NCBI GenBank assembly: GCA_016794805.1 | Contig: JAEUJI010000241.1 | Coordinates: forward strand, 1 to 34,665 | Length of the DNA stretch: 34,665 nt | Source: Gemmatimonadota bacterium | Lineage (GTDB): Bacteria; Gemmatimonadota; Gemmatimonadetes; Gemmatimonadales; GWC2-71-9 | Direction of reading: 5' to 3' | Part shown: positions 19,132 to 31,401 of the stretch, one piece after another | Numbering within the stretch: the stretch's first letter is position 1 | Layout of the letters: each line of letters starts with the position of its first letter | Made by a program: the position numbers and the translations under genes | The notes under the pieces: generated by a model | Told to the model about the DNA's origin: nothing | The model's input: only the letters and a program-made list of their open reading frames with translations | The model's database searches: none

Positions 19132-21503
19132 GCGCCGCCGCCGCCCGCCTCGGCGCCGCGCTCGCCGACCGCTACCGCATCGAGCGGGAGCTCGGCTCCG
19201 GCGGCATGGCCACGGTGTACCTGGCCCAGGATCTCAAGCACGACCGCAAGGTGGCCGTGAAGGTGCTCAAGCCCGAGCTGGCCGCGGTACTCGGCGCCGA
19301 GCGGTTCCTGGCCGAGATCAAGGTGACGGCACACCTCCAGCATCCCAACCTGCTGCCGCTGTTTGACAGCGGGGCGACGGGGCGACGGGGCGACGGGCCG
19401 TCGGACCACCCGTCAGAGTCCTTCTTCTACTATGTGATGCCCTATGTCGAGGGCGAGACGCTCCGCGCCCGGCTGGCGCGCGAACGGGAGCTGCCCGTCG
19501 AGGAGACGGTTCGCCTGGTCACGCTCCTCGCGAACGCCCTCGACTACGCCCATGCGCAGGGGGTCATTCACCGCGACCTCAAGCCGGACAACATCCTGCT
19601 GCAGGCGGGGCAGCCGGTGATCGCCGACTTCGGCATCGCGCTGGCCGTGGCCCAGGCCGGCGGCTCGCGGGTCACCGAGACCGGACTCTCGCTCGGTACG
19701 CCGCACTACATGAGCCCCGAGCAGGCGGCGGGGGATCGCGAGCTCGATGCGCGGTCGGACCAGTACGCGCTGGCGGCGGTCACGTACGAGATGCTGTCCG
19801 GCGAGCCGCCGCACACCGGGCCCTCCTCCCAGGCGATCATCGCGCGCCTGATGACCGAGGCGCCCCGCAGCGTGCGCGCGACGCGGCCGGCCGTGACGCC
19901 CGCGATGGACGCCGCCATCCAGCGGGCGCTCGCCAAGCCGCCGGCGGACCGGTTTGCGAGCTGCGGCGAGTTCGCGGGGGCGCTCGCTTCTGGCGCGGTG
20001 ACTCCTGCTGCACCTGCCTCGCCCCGCATCACCCGGTCGAGGGTCGTTGGTGTCGTGGCCCTCGGCCTGCTGGTGCTGGGGGCCATCGGATTCTCGCTCT
20101 ACCAGCGCGGGCGGCCGCAGCCGCTGGATTCGATCGCGGTGCTGCCCTTCGAGATCCGGAGCAGCGACCCGGATGGCGAGTACATCTCCGACGGCATCAC
20201 TCAGAGCATCAGCAACAGCCTGACCCGGCTGCCCGGGCTCAAGGTCATCCCGACCAGCGTAGCGCGGGACCGCGCCGGCAAGGCGATGGCCTCGCAGCAG
20301 GCCGGGCAGGCGCTCGGGGTCGCCGCCGTGCTCACCGGGCGGATCGCCCATCGGGGTGACACGCTGAGCATAGACGTCGAGCTCGCGGACGTGCGCGAGG
20401 GGCGGCTCCTGTGGGGCGAGCGGTTCACTCGCCCGCTGGCCGACCTGCTGGCCGTCCAGGGCCAGATCGCCACCGAGGTGTCGCGGCGGCTGCAGACCCG
20501 CCTGTCCGCCGAGGATCAGCGCCGGCTCCGGGGCGGCTCGACCGACAATCCCGAGGCCTATCAGCTCTACCTCAAGGGAGTCTACTTCACCGCCAGGTTC
20601 ACCAAGGACGGTTTCGACAAGGGCCGCGCCTACTTCCAGCGGGCCCTGGCCATTGACTCGAGTTACGCGCTGGCCTGGGAGGGGATGGCGTACAATTACG
20701 TCACCGCGGGGGACTGGTTCATCCCTCCCCGGGAGGCCGGCCCCCTCGCGAAAGCCGCCGCCGGGCGAGCGCTGGCGATCGACTCCACCCTGGCCAACGC
20801 GCACCTCTTCCTGGGCATCGTGGCCCACTGGTACGACTGGGACTGGGCCGCCGCGGAGCAGCGTTTTCGCCGCGCCATCGCGATGCGCCCCGATGATCCC
20901 CGCCCGCACGACTACTACGCCTGGTTCCTGGCGACGATGGGCCGCCACGACGAGGCGGTGGCGGAGGCCCGGCTGGCGCAGCGGCTCGACCCGGTCTCGG
21001 TGGAGGCGAGCCAGATCCTCGGGATGGTGCTGGTGCTGGCGCGCCGGTACGACGAGGCCATCGTCCAGCTGCGCGCCGCTCTCGAGCTCGACCCGAGCTA
21101 CTTCTACGCCGCGGACTTCCTGGGCCGGGCCTATGAGCAGGTGGGCCGGAAGCCGGATGCGCTGGCGGCGTATCAGCAGGCCGTCGAGCTCGACCGGGAG
21201 AACGCCGAGAACTGGTCGAACCTGGGACACGCCTACGCGGTCTCGGGCCATCCGGCGCAGGCCCGGCAGATCATCAACGACCTGAAGGCAACCGCCGCGC
21301 GGCGCTACGTCGGGCCGTACAACATCGCGCTCATCTACGCCGGCCTGGGGGACAAGGATCAGGCCTTTGCCTGGCTGGAACGGGCGTACGAAGATGGCTC
21401 GGCCCTGCTCATCCTTTATATGGGCAACGATGCCCGCTGGGACCGGCTGCGCGCCGACCCACGTTACCTCTCGCTGGCCCGGCGGATCGGGTTACCGACA
21501 TGA
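19128..21503 (+). CDS. Ser/Thr protein kinase 4, TolB-like and TPR sensor
   Basis: A 791-residue kinase. The kinase domain covers about 16-290: ELGSGGMATVYLAQDL, K45, HRD with D150, DFG 167-169, GTPHYMSPEQ. A membrane helix is at about 305-325. A TolB-N/FlgO-like domain (about 333-460) begins DSIAVLPFEIRSSDPDGEYISDGIT. About six TPRs follow (AYQLYLKGVYFTARF, YALAWEGMAYNYVTAGDW, PDALAAYQQAVELDRENAE). A 16-residue insert after LLPLFDSG (ATGRRGDGPSDHPSES) is encoded by three perfect GACGGGGC octamers and matches in length and position the inserts of kinases 7 and 8. The ATG overlaps the kinase 3 stop. The stop overlaps the phosphofructokinase start as ATGA, so kinase and glycolytic enzyme are translated from one coupled message. 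Confidence 0.92.
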   Translation: MSAAAARLGAALADRYRIERELGSGGMATVYLAQDLKHDRKVAVKVLKPELAAVLGAERFLAEIKVTAHLQHPNLLPLFDSGATGRRGDGPSDHPSESFFYYVMPYVEGETLRARLARERELPVEETVRLVTLLANALDYAHAQGVIHRDLKPDNILLQAGQPVIADFGIALAVAQAGGSRVTETGLSLGTPHYMSPEQAAGDRELDARSDQYALAAVTYEMLSGEPPHTGPSSQAIIARLMTEAPRSVRATRPAVTPAMDAAIQRALAKPPADRFASCGEFAGALASGAVTPAAPASPRITRSRVVGVVALGLLVLGAIGFSLYQRGRPQPLDSIAVLPFEIRSSDPDGEYISDGITQSISNSLTRLPGLKVIPTSVARDRAGKAMASQQAGQALGVAAVLTGRIAHRGDTLSIDVELADVREGRLLWGERFTRPLADLLAVQGQIATEVSRRLQTRLSAEDQRRLRGGSTDNPEAYQLYLKGVYFTARFTKDGFDKGRAYFQRALAIDSSYALAWEGMAYNYVTAGDWFIPPREAGPLAKAAAGRALAIDSTLANAHLFLGIVAHWYDWDWAAAEQRFRRAIAMRPDDPRPHDYYAWFLATMGRHDEAVAEARLAQRLDPVSVEASQILGMVLVLARRYDEAIVQLRAALELDPSYFYAADFLGRAYEQVGRKPDALAAYQQAVELDRENAENWSNLGHAYAVSGHPAQARQIINDLKATAARRYVGPYNIALIYAGLGDKDQAFAWLERAYEDGSALLILYMGNDARWDRLRADPRYLSLARRIGLPT
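19371..19402 (+). repeat. Octamer array inside kinase 4 (GACGGGGC units)
   Basis: Three perfect tandem copies of GGGGCGAC (19371-19378, 19379-19386, 19387-19394) are followed by a diverged GGGCCGTC. They encode the first half of the loop insert between HPNLLPLFDSG and FFYYVMPY. Confidence 0.85.
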
Positions 21504-22687
21504 GTGGCAAGCGTACCATCGCGATTCTCACCGGCGGCGGCGACGTGCCGGGCCTGAACCCGGCCATCCGCGCCATCACCATCCGGGCGGTGCGGGATGG
21601 GCACCGGGTCATCGGCATCCGCCGGGGCTGGGCCGGCCTGGTGGACTACGTGCCCGACGCCCGGGCCGACAACAGCGACAACATCCAGGTGCTCTCGGAG
21701 GCCCTCGTCAACCGGGCGGGGCGGACCGGCGGCACTTTCCTCCATACCAGCCGGACCCGGCCGAGTCACCTGCCCCAGGACCGGGTGCCAGCCCACCTGG
21801 ACGGGTACCGCGAGCCGATCAACGACGTGACCCCGGCGGTGCTGCGGAACCTGGAGCACATCGGGGTGGACGTGCTCATCCCCATTGGCGGGGACGACAC
21901 CCTGAGCTACGGCAAGCGGCTCAACGACGAAGGGGTGCACGTGGTCGCGATCCCCAAGACGATGGACAACGACGTCTACGGCACCGACTACTGCATCGGC
22001 TTCAGCACCTGCGTCACCCGGACCATCGAACTGACCCATCGGCTCCGCACCTCGGCGGGATCGCACGAGCGGTTCCTGGTCATTGAAGTCTTCGGCCGCT
22101 ACGCCGGGTTCACCGCCCTGGTGCCCTCCATGGCGGGGGCGGCGGACCGCTGCCTCATCCCGGAGCACCCGGCCGACATCGAACAGCTGGCCGAGCTGCT
22201 CACCCTCGATCGCAACCGGAACCCGAGCCGCTATGCGGTGGTGCTGGTGTCCGAGGGGGCGCGGCTGACCACCCACGACGGCATGAGCTTCGAGGGCGAG
22301 GAGACCGACATGTTCGGGCACCGGAAGCTGGGCGGCATCGGCGACCAGGTGGCGGCGGGGCTCAAGGAGTATTCGCGGAAGTACAACAACGGACGCACCA
22401 TCGACGTGGTGAGCCAGCGGCTGGGTTACCTGGTCCGCTCGGGCGATCCGGACGCGCTGGATTCGATCGTCCCCATGGCGTTCGGCAACCTCGCCCTCGA
22501 CCTGGTGCTCCGGAACCAGTTCGGCCGCCTGGTGAGTATTCACCGCGGGCACTATGACAGCGTCCCGATCGGGAGCGTGACCTCGGAGAAGAAGGTGGTG
22601 AACATTCCCCGCTACTACAACACCGAGCGGCTGCGCCCGATCTACGATTTCGACGGGGCGCCCCTCTTCATCATGACCAGCGACTGA
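21500..22687 (+). CDS. 6-phosphofructokinase, probably PPi-dependent
   Basis: A 395-residue cytosolic enzyme that phosphorylates fructose 6-phosphate to the 1,6-bisphosphate in glycolysis; PPi-dependent forms also run the reverse reaction. Visible motifs are ILTGGGDVPGLNPAIR (phosphate donor site), PIGGDDTLSYGKRL (GGDD 130-133), PKTMDNDVYGTD (152-158; catalytic Asp), VIEVFGRYAGF and YLVRSGDPDALD. Asp in GGDD, where ATP enzymes have Gly, and Lys in PKT, where they have Gly, are the residues that mark PPi-dependent enzymes (E. coli positions 104 and 124). Assignment as PPi-PFK rests on these two residues. The ATG overlaps the kinase 4 stop (ATGA), so it is the last gene of operon A; a hairpin at 22698-22718 and a 127-base gap follow. 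A metabolic enzyme in a kinase array suggests control by, or of, the kinases, but this is inference. Confidence 0.93.
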   Translation: MSGKRTIAILTGGGDVPGLNPAIRAITIRAVRDGHRVIGIRRGWAGLVDYVPDARADNSDNIQVLSEALVNRAGRTGGTFLHTSRTRPSHLPQDRVPAHLDGYREPINDVTPAVLRNLEHIGVDVLIPIGGDDTLSYGKRLNDEGVHVVAIPKTMDNDVYGTDYCIGFSTCVTRTIELTHRLRTSAGSHERFLVIEVFGRYAGFTALVPSMAGAADRCLIPEHPADIEQLAELLTLDRNRNPSRYAVVLVSEGARLTTHDGMSFEGEETDMFGHRKLGGIGDQVAAGLKEYSRKYNNGRTIDVVSQRLGYLVRSGDPDALDSIVPMAFGNLALDLVLRNQFGRLVSIHRGHYDSVPIGSVTSEKKVVNIPRYYNTERLRPIYDFDGAPLFIMTSD

Positions 22688-22697
22688 GGGGCGGGGG

Positions 22698-22718
22698 CCG
22701 GGGCGCCCACAGCCCCGG
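22698..22718 (+). terminator. Hairpin at the end of operon A
   Basis: CCGGGGC (22698-22704) pairs exactly with GCCCCGG (22712-22718), starting 11 bases after the phosphofructokinase stop. C-rich sequence and no T tract follow. Position rather than form supports a transcription end here. Confidence 0.35.
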
Positions 22719-22759
22719 GCACCCCCCACCCGCCGCTGGCGTCTGTCCCCCGGGAGCCG

Positions 22760-22767
22760 TAGCTTTC
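22760..22767 (+). promoter_or_regulatory. TAGCTTTC box, candidate promoter of kinase operon B
   Basis: TAGCTTTC fits TAnnTTTG except for the last base. It lies 48 bases upstream of the kinase 5 ATG in the only sizeable gap of the kinase region. If it works, kinases 5-9 form a separate operon. Confidence 0.25.
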
Positions 22768-22814
22768 CCCCCGCTGTCCCCTCCGCGTTGTCGCCCAACC
22801 CGACCAGGACGCCC

Positions 22815-25800
22815 ATGGACCTTCGGTCCCAGCTGCAAGCCAGTCTCGGCACCGCCTTTGCCATCGAGCGGGAGCTTGGGGGTGGCGGAATGTCCCGGGT
22901 ATTCGTGGCCCAGGAGGCCCGGCTCTCCCGCAAGGTGGTCATCAAGGTCCTGAATCCCGAGCTGGTACAGGGGCTTAATGCCCAGCGGTTCGAGCGGGAG
23001 ATCCTGCTCGCGGCCTCCCTGCAGCAGGCGAACATCGTCCCGGTGCTGGCCGCCGGGGAGGTGGACGGCCTTCCCTGGTTCACCATGCCGTATGTGGAGG
23101 GGGAGTCGCTCCGCAGCCGGCTGGATGGCAACGGGCTCCCCATCGGCGACGTGCTCGCGATCCTGCGGGATGTCACCAAGGCGCTGGCCTACGCCCACGC
23201 CCGCGGGATCGTGCACCGGGATATCAAGCCGGACAACGTCCTGCTCTCCGGCGGGACCGCGGTGGTCACCGACTTCGGCATCGCCAAGGCGCTGAGCGCC
23301 TCCCGGACCTCGGGGACGGGGGGGACGCTCACCCAGATGGGGACCGCCATCGGGACGCCGGCCTACATGGCGCCGGAGCAGGTGGCCGGCGACCCCAACC
23401 TCGACCACCGGGTGGACCTCTACGCCCTGGGGTGCATGGCGCAGGAGCTCCTCACCGGCAAGGCGCCCTTCGCCGACCGGACGCCGCAGAAGATGCTGGC
23501 CGCGCACCTGAGCGAGGCCGCGTCCCCGGTGCGCAGCCTCCGGCCCGACTGCCCCGTGCAGCTCGCCAAGCTGGTGGAGCGGCTGCTGCAGAAGGACCCC
23601 GCCGACCGTCCCGCCACCGCCGCTGACGTCCTCCACGCCCTCGACTCGGTGGGGACCATGTCCGCGCCGACCACGGCGCTGGGCCAGCCCGGGGCGCTCC
23701 CCCGGGTGCTCGGCCTCTACGCCCTGGCCACCGCCGCCGTGGCGATCCTGGCCAAGGCGGCGGTGGTGGGCATCGGGCTCCCGGACTGGGTCTTCCCCGG
23801 CGCGGTGCTGGTGATGCTGCTGGGGCTGCCGGCGATCCTCGCCACAGCGTACGTCAAGCGGGTGGCGCGCCACGCGGTGACGGCCACGCCCACGCTCACC
23901 CCCGGCGGCTCCATGGTGCCGAAGGCGCCGTCGGGCACGATCGCGACCATCGCGCTCAAGGCGCATCCCCACGTCTCCTTCCGCCGCACCGCCCGGGGCG
24001 GGATGTATGCCATGGGCACGTTCGTGGTGCTGGTGACGCTGTTCATGACCCTCCGGGCGCTCGGGATCGGGCCCTGGGGGTCACTGCTCGCGTCGGGGTC
24101 GCTGGCGGAGGATTCCCGGGTCGTGCTGGCGGACTTCAGCGCCGCCCCGGAGGACAGCAGCCTGGCGCCGATCGTGTCCGAGGCGGTCCGCGCGGCGCTG
24201 TCCCAGTCCACCGCCATCCGGGTGATGGAGGCGGGGGAGATCTCCACCCTCCTGGAACAGATGCAGCGCCCGCGGACCGCCCGGCTGGACGGGCCCACCG
24301 CGCGCGAAGTCGCCACCCGGGCCGGGGCCTCCGCGGTCCTGGGTGGGCGGCTGGCGCGGGTCGGCACCGGCTACGCCGTGAGCCTCGAGCTGGTGAGCAC
24401 CGCGGATCAGGTCTCCCTCGCCTCCTATCAGGGGACGGCGGACGGGGTCAAGGACCTGCTGGCCGTGGTGGACGAGCTGGCCCGGAAGCTCCGCGGCAAG
24501 GTGGGGGAGTCGCTCAAGCGGGTGCAGCGGAGCGTGCCGCTGCAGCAGGCCACGACGGGATCGCTGGAGGCGCTGCGGAAGTACACCGAGGCCACCCAGG
24601 CCAACGACGTGGACCAGGATTACGACCGGGCCATCCGGCTGCTGCGGGAAGCGGTGGCCATCGATTCCACCTTTGCGCTGGGGTGGCGCAAGATGGCCGC
24701 GGCGCTCATCAACGCGCGGGCCCCCGGCTCGGCCGTGGACTCCGCGCTGGAACGGGCCGCGCGGTACGCCGATCGACTGCCGGAGGTGGAGAAACAGCTG
24801 GTGCGCGGCTCCTACTACGAGCGGCACCGGACCCTCGGCGACCGGGGCAAGGCCCTGGCGGCCTACCAGGCGGCGTATGCTGCCGACAGCCTGAACAAGA
24901 TCGCGACCAACCAGCTGATCCTGATCTACACGGCGCGCCGCCAGAACGACAGTGCGATGCGCTACGCCCGCCGGGAGTTCGCGCTGGAGCCGAATGTGAT
25001 GAATGCGACGCGCATTGTGGGCGTCAACATCACGCTGGGACGGCTGGACGAGGCCGCGGCGATGACCGATTCCATCGTCCAGGCCACGCCCGAGGCTGCC
25101 GGCGCGTTCGCCGTCCTGGGCAGTCGTTTCGGTATCTACCTTGCGCGCGGACAGCGTGATTCCGCCGCGCTGGTTGCGGAAGCGATGAGTCGGCAGCCAG
25201 CCATTCCGGTCCAGGTCACGGGTCTGCAGGGGCTTGCCGGGCTGGCCGCCACCGAAGGCCGCCTGACGCAGGCCAGGGGGCTGAACGCGCAGGTCAATGC
25301 CCTGCTCGCGGAGCGTGGCGTCCCCGTGTTTGACGGCCAGGTGGAGGCGACGAGCGACATCCTCTTCCTCGGCCGGCCAGCCCAGGGTGCGCAGCGGGTC
25401 GAAGCGATCGTGGCCGGGCGCCAGTGGACCGCGGCGGATCCGAAGGACCGGCCATACTTCTGGGCCGCGACGATGCTGGCACGCGCGGGGAAGCCGGAGC
25501 GGGCCCGTCAGCTCCTGGCCCGCTACCGCGCGGAGGACCCCACCGGCGCTGCCGCGGCGCCGAACCAGAGGCAGATCGTCGTCGTCGACGGGGAGATTGC
25601 ACTGGCGGAGGGCAAGGCGGCCGAGGCGGTGCAGCAGTTCCGGGCGGGAGACCTGCGGGAAGACGGCGCGCCGATTCAGTGCGACGCCTGCACGCACTTC
25701 AATCTTGCCCGCGCGTTCGACGCCGCCGGCCAGCCCGACAGTGCGGTGAGCTACTTCGAGCGCTATCTCGCCATTCCCGCCCCGCGTCGGCAGGACTGGA

Positions 25801-25985
25801 TCTCGCTGGCCGCCGTCGAGAAGCGCCTCGGCGAGCTGTACGACAGCCGCAACGAGCGGCAGAAGGCCATCACCCACTACGCCGCGTTCGTGGACCAGTG
25901 GAAGGACGCCGACGCCGACCTGCAGCCGGTGGTCGCCACCGTGAAGCGGCGGCTCAACGAGCTGCGCGGGCAAGAGGGAGAGTAG
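22815..25985 (+). CDS. Ser/Thr protein kinase 5, divergent, three membrane segments, TPR sensor
   Basis: A 1056-residue kinase, the largest and most divergent of the set. Kinase domain about 15-280: ELGGGGMSRVFVAQ (Ser-Arg-Val-Phe instead of Ala-Thr-Val-Tyr), K44, HRD with D136, DFG 153-155, GTPAYMAPEQ. Unlike the others it has about three membrane segments (roughly 299-320, 325-345 and 398-416) with a basic cytoplasmic loop between the second and third, still leaving the C-terminus outside. The outer part begins with a TolB-like segment (SRVVLADFSAAPEDSSLAPIVSEAVRAAL, about 434-560) and continues with TPR-like repeats (YDRAIRLLREAVAIDSTFALGWRKM, PDSAVSYFERYLAIPA). The ATG at 22815 follows AGGA; an upstream TTG at 22788 would add nine residues. 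It follows a 127-base gap and so probably opens operon B. Confidence 0.9.
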   Translation: MDLRSQLQASLGTAFAIERELGGGGMSRVFVAQEARLSRKVVIKVLNPELVQGLNAQRFEREILLAASLQQANIVPVLAAGEVDGLPWFTMPYVEGESLRSRLDGNGLPIGDVLAILRDVTKALAYAHARGIVHRDIKPDNVLLSGGTAVVTDFGIAKALSASRTSGTGGTLTQMGTAIGTPAYMAPEQVAGDPNLDHRVDLYALGCMAQELLTGKAPFADRTPQKMLAAHLSEAASPVRSLRPDCPVQLAKLVERLLQKDPADRPATAADVLHALDSVGTMSAPTTALGQPGALPRVLGLYALATAAVAILAKAAVVGIGLPDWVFPGAVLVMLLGLPAILATAYVKRVARHAVTATPTLTPGGSMVPKAPSGTIATIALKAHPHVSFRRTARGGMYAMGTFVVLVTLFMTLRALGIGPWGSLLASGSLAEDSRVVLADFSAAPEDSSLAPIVSEAVRAALSQSTAIRVMEAGEISTLLEQMQRPRTARLDGPTAREVATRAGASAVLGGRLARVGTGYAVSLELVSTADQVSLASYQGTADGVKDLLAVVDELARKLRGKVGESLKRVQRSVPLQQATTGSLEALRKYTEATQANDVDQDYDRAIRLLREAVAIDSTFALGWRKMAAALINARAPGSAVDSALERAARYADRLPEVEKQLVRGSYYERHRTLGDRGKALAAYQAAYAADSLNKIATNQLILIYTARRQNDSAMRYARREFALEPNVMNATRIVGVNITLGRLDEAAAMTDSIVQATPEAAGAFAVLGSRFGIYLARGQRDSAALVAEAMSRQPAIPVQVTGLQGLAGLAATEGRLTQARGLNAQVNALLAERGVPVFDGQVEATSDILFLGRPAQGAQRVEAIVAGRQWTAADPKDRPYFWAATMLARAGKPERARQLLARYRAEDPTGAAAAPNQRQIVVVDGEIALAEGKAAEAVQQFRAGDLREDGAPIQCDACTHFNLARAFDAAGQPDSAVSYFERYLAIPAPRRQDWISLAAVEKRLGELYDSRNERQKAITHYAAFVDQWKDADADLQPVVATVKRRLNELRGQEGE

Positions 25986-26026
25986 CGCATCCCCCCGGAT
26001 CTTCTCACCAGCCGCCGGGCCACCGC

Positions 26027-28692
26027 GTGACGGACGGGGCCCAGCGCCTCTCGTCCGCCCTCGCGGACCGCTACCGCATCGAGCGGGAGCTGGGGCAGGG
26101 GGGGATGGCCACGGTGTACCTGGCCGAGGACCTCAAGCACCGGCGGAAGGTGGCGGTGAAGGTGCTGCGGCCCGAACTGGCGGCCACGCTGGGGCCCGAT
26201 CGCTTCGACCGCGAGATCGAGGTCGCCGCCCGGCTGGTGCACCCGCACATTCTCGGCCTGCTCGATTCCGGCGAGGCCGAGGGCTTCTTCTACTACGTGA
26301 TGCCGTACGTGGAGGGGGAGACGCTGCGGGACCGGATCGCCCGCTCCGGGGAGCTGCCGGTGCATGAGGCGGTGCGGCTGCTGGGGGAGATCGCCGACGC
26401 CCTGGCGGTGGCGCACAAGGCCGGCGTGGTCCACCGGGACATCAAGCCGGAGAACATCCTGCTCTCCGGCCGGCACGCCATGGTCATGGATTTCGGCGTC
26501 GCCAAGGCGGTGACCGAGGCCTCGGGCCGGCAGCAGCTCACCACCGCGGGTGTGGCGCTGGGCACCCCGGCCTACATGGCCCCGGAACAGGCCACGGCCG
26601 ATCCGCACCTGGATGGCCGGGTGGACATCTACGCGCTCGGAGTCCTGGCCTACGAGATGCTCACCGGCCTGCCGCCATTCCATGGGCTCAACCCGCAGCA
26701 GACGCTGGCCGCGCAAGTGACCCAGGCGCCGGTAATGGTCGGGCAGCGACGGCCGGGGCTCCCGGTCCTGCTGGAAAGCCTGGTGATGCGCTGCCTGGCC
26801 AAGCGGCCCGCCGACCGCTTCCAGTCGGCGGACGAGGTGGTGGCGGTGCTGGAGCCGCTGGCCACGCCCAGTGGCGGGATGACGCCGACCCACACCCAGC
26901 CGCTCACGGCGGCGGTGGCGCCGCCCATGCAGGCGGCGCGGAAGTGGCCCCTGATCCTCGCCGCCGCGGCGCTGGTGCTGGCCGTCGGGGGCCTGCTCCT
27001 GGCCCGGCGTGGCGGCAGCGGGCCGCAGCTGGTGCTGGCGAAGACCAGCCGCCTGACCAGTGCCCAGGGTCTCGAGATCCTGCCGGCCATTTCCCCGGAC
27101 GGGAAATTCCTGGCCTACGTCGCTGCAGGCCCCAGGAAGGCGAAGATCTTCCTGCAGCCCACCGATGGCGGTCGGGCGCTGGGGATCACCGACAGCCTGC
27201 CGGGAAATCAGCTCTCGCCCGACTGGTCCCCCGATGGGCGGCGGCTGGTCTTCGTGTCCCGCGATTCCGGCGGGGTGAGCATCGTCACTATGCCGCCCAC
27301 GGGGGGCGATGTCCGCCGGCTGTATTCCGTGGCGTATGGTGGCGGCGTACCGATGGCGCCGAAGTGGTCGCCTGATGGGACGCGGATTGCGTTCGAACAG
27401 GGGGACAGCGTCCTGGTGATGGCGGCGGACGGCAGCGGACTGACCTTGCTCGCGTTGATCAGCACCGTCCATTCGCTGGCCTGGTCGCCGGACGGGCGGT
27501 GGCTGGCCGGGGTCCGGGACAACGCAGAATTCGTCTATGCGAGGGCGGGGTTCGGCAACCTGGCGGCGAGCACGGTGTTCGTGCTGCCCGCCGCCGGCGG
27601 CACGCCGGTCATGGTGAGCGACTCTACCTCGATCAACCTCTCGCCGGTCTGGCTGCCGGACGCGAGTGCGCTGTTGTACGTCTCCAGCGGCGGCGGCGGC
27701 CGGGACATCTACCGCCAGCGGATTGGGCGGGGTGGCCGCCCGGACGGCGCGCCCAGCCGGGTCACCACCGGGCTCGATGCCCACACGATTGCCATTTCCC
27801 GGGATGGCAAGCGGCTGACTTACGCGAAGTACACCCGCGACCTGAACGTCTGGATGGTGCGCCTGCCGGCGAGCGGGAGCGCGAACGCCAGCGCCGCGGT
27901 GCCGATCACCCGGGGCAACCAGGCCAGCGAGGTCGTCCGGCTTTCCCCCGACGGCAGGTGGCTGGCCTACGATTCCGACCTGAACGGCAATGCCGACATT
28001 TTCATCGTCCCCTCCGATGGCGGGACCCCGCGGCAACTGACCGACACCCCCTCCGACGATCTTGCGCCCGACTGGTCGCCCGATGGGACCCAGCTGTCGT
28101 TCCACTCCTTCGGCTCCGGCAACCGCGACGTGTACACCATCGGCGCCGACGGCACTGGGCTCTCGCGGGTCACCAACGACACCCTGAGCGACTGGTACGC
28201 CGTCTGGGGGACCGACAACAACACCCTCGCCTTCAGTCGCGGCGAAGGCGCGGACATGACCGTGCTCGAGATCAAGCGCCCGTCGAAGTCGGCGCCCTGG
28301 GGACCGCCTGCGCGGGTCGGGCTGCGGATCGCCACGGCGGTGACCCGGGATCGCTCGGCCTATGTCGGCTATCCCCACGGCGACGACGCGCTCGCCGCCC
28401 GTGCCGGCGGCGGGGCGCCGGACACCCTCTTCCGGCCGCCCCCCTGGTTCATTCCCAACTGGACCCGGCTGGGGCCGGACGGCCGGACGCTGTACACCTT
28501 TGCCCGGGATCAGGCTGGTGAGCCGGTCTACTGGGCGGTGGACCTGCGGACGGGGGCATTGCGCAAGGCCGTCACCTTCGACCCTTCCGAGACCCGGACC
28601 GTCCGCGGCGTCTTCGACACCGATGGCACGCGATTCTACTTCGTCGCCGGCGAGCACCAGGCCGATCTCTGGGTGGCCGACGTGGAAGCGCG

Positions 28693-28696
<4 letters not shown>
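26027..28696 (+). CDS. Ser/Thr protein kinase 6, PD40 propeller sensor
   Basis: An 889-residue kinase, a close paralogue of kinase 2 through residue 290, including the linker PSGGMTPTHTQPL. Kinase motifs are ELGQGGMATVYLAEDL, K45, HRD with D138, DFG 155-157 and GTPAYMAPEQ. A membrane helix lies at about 307-326. The propeller has clear PD40 blades (SPDGKFLAYVAAG, SPDGRRLVFVSRD, SPDGTRIAFEQGD, SPDGRWLAYDSDLNGNADIF, SPDGTQLSFHSFGSGNRDVY), which resemble TolB-like blades. There is no loop insert (LDSGEAEGFFYYV). The start is a GTG at 26027, 41 bases after the kinase 5 stop. It lacks a ribosome binding site and was chosen because it gives the same N-terminal length as the paralogues. Its stop overlaps kinase 7 as ATGA. 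Confidence 0.92.

Positions 28697-31397
<2,701 letters not shown>

Positions 31398-31401
<4 letters not shown>

Noticed and set aside
25424-26026. Upstream open extension of kinase 6 inside kinase 5
   Set aside because: It overlaps the TPR region of kinase 5 and has no domain. The paralogues begin six to eight residues before the conserved RLAAALADRYRIERELG-type start.
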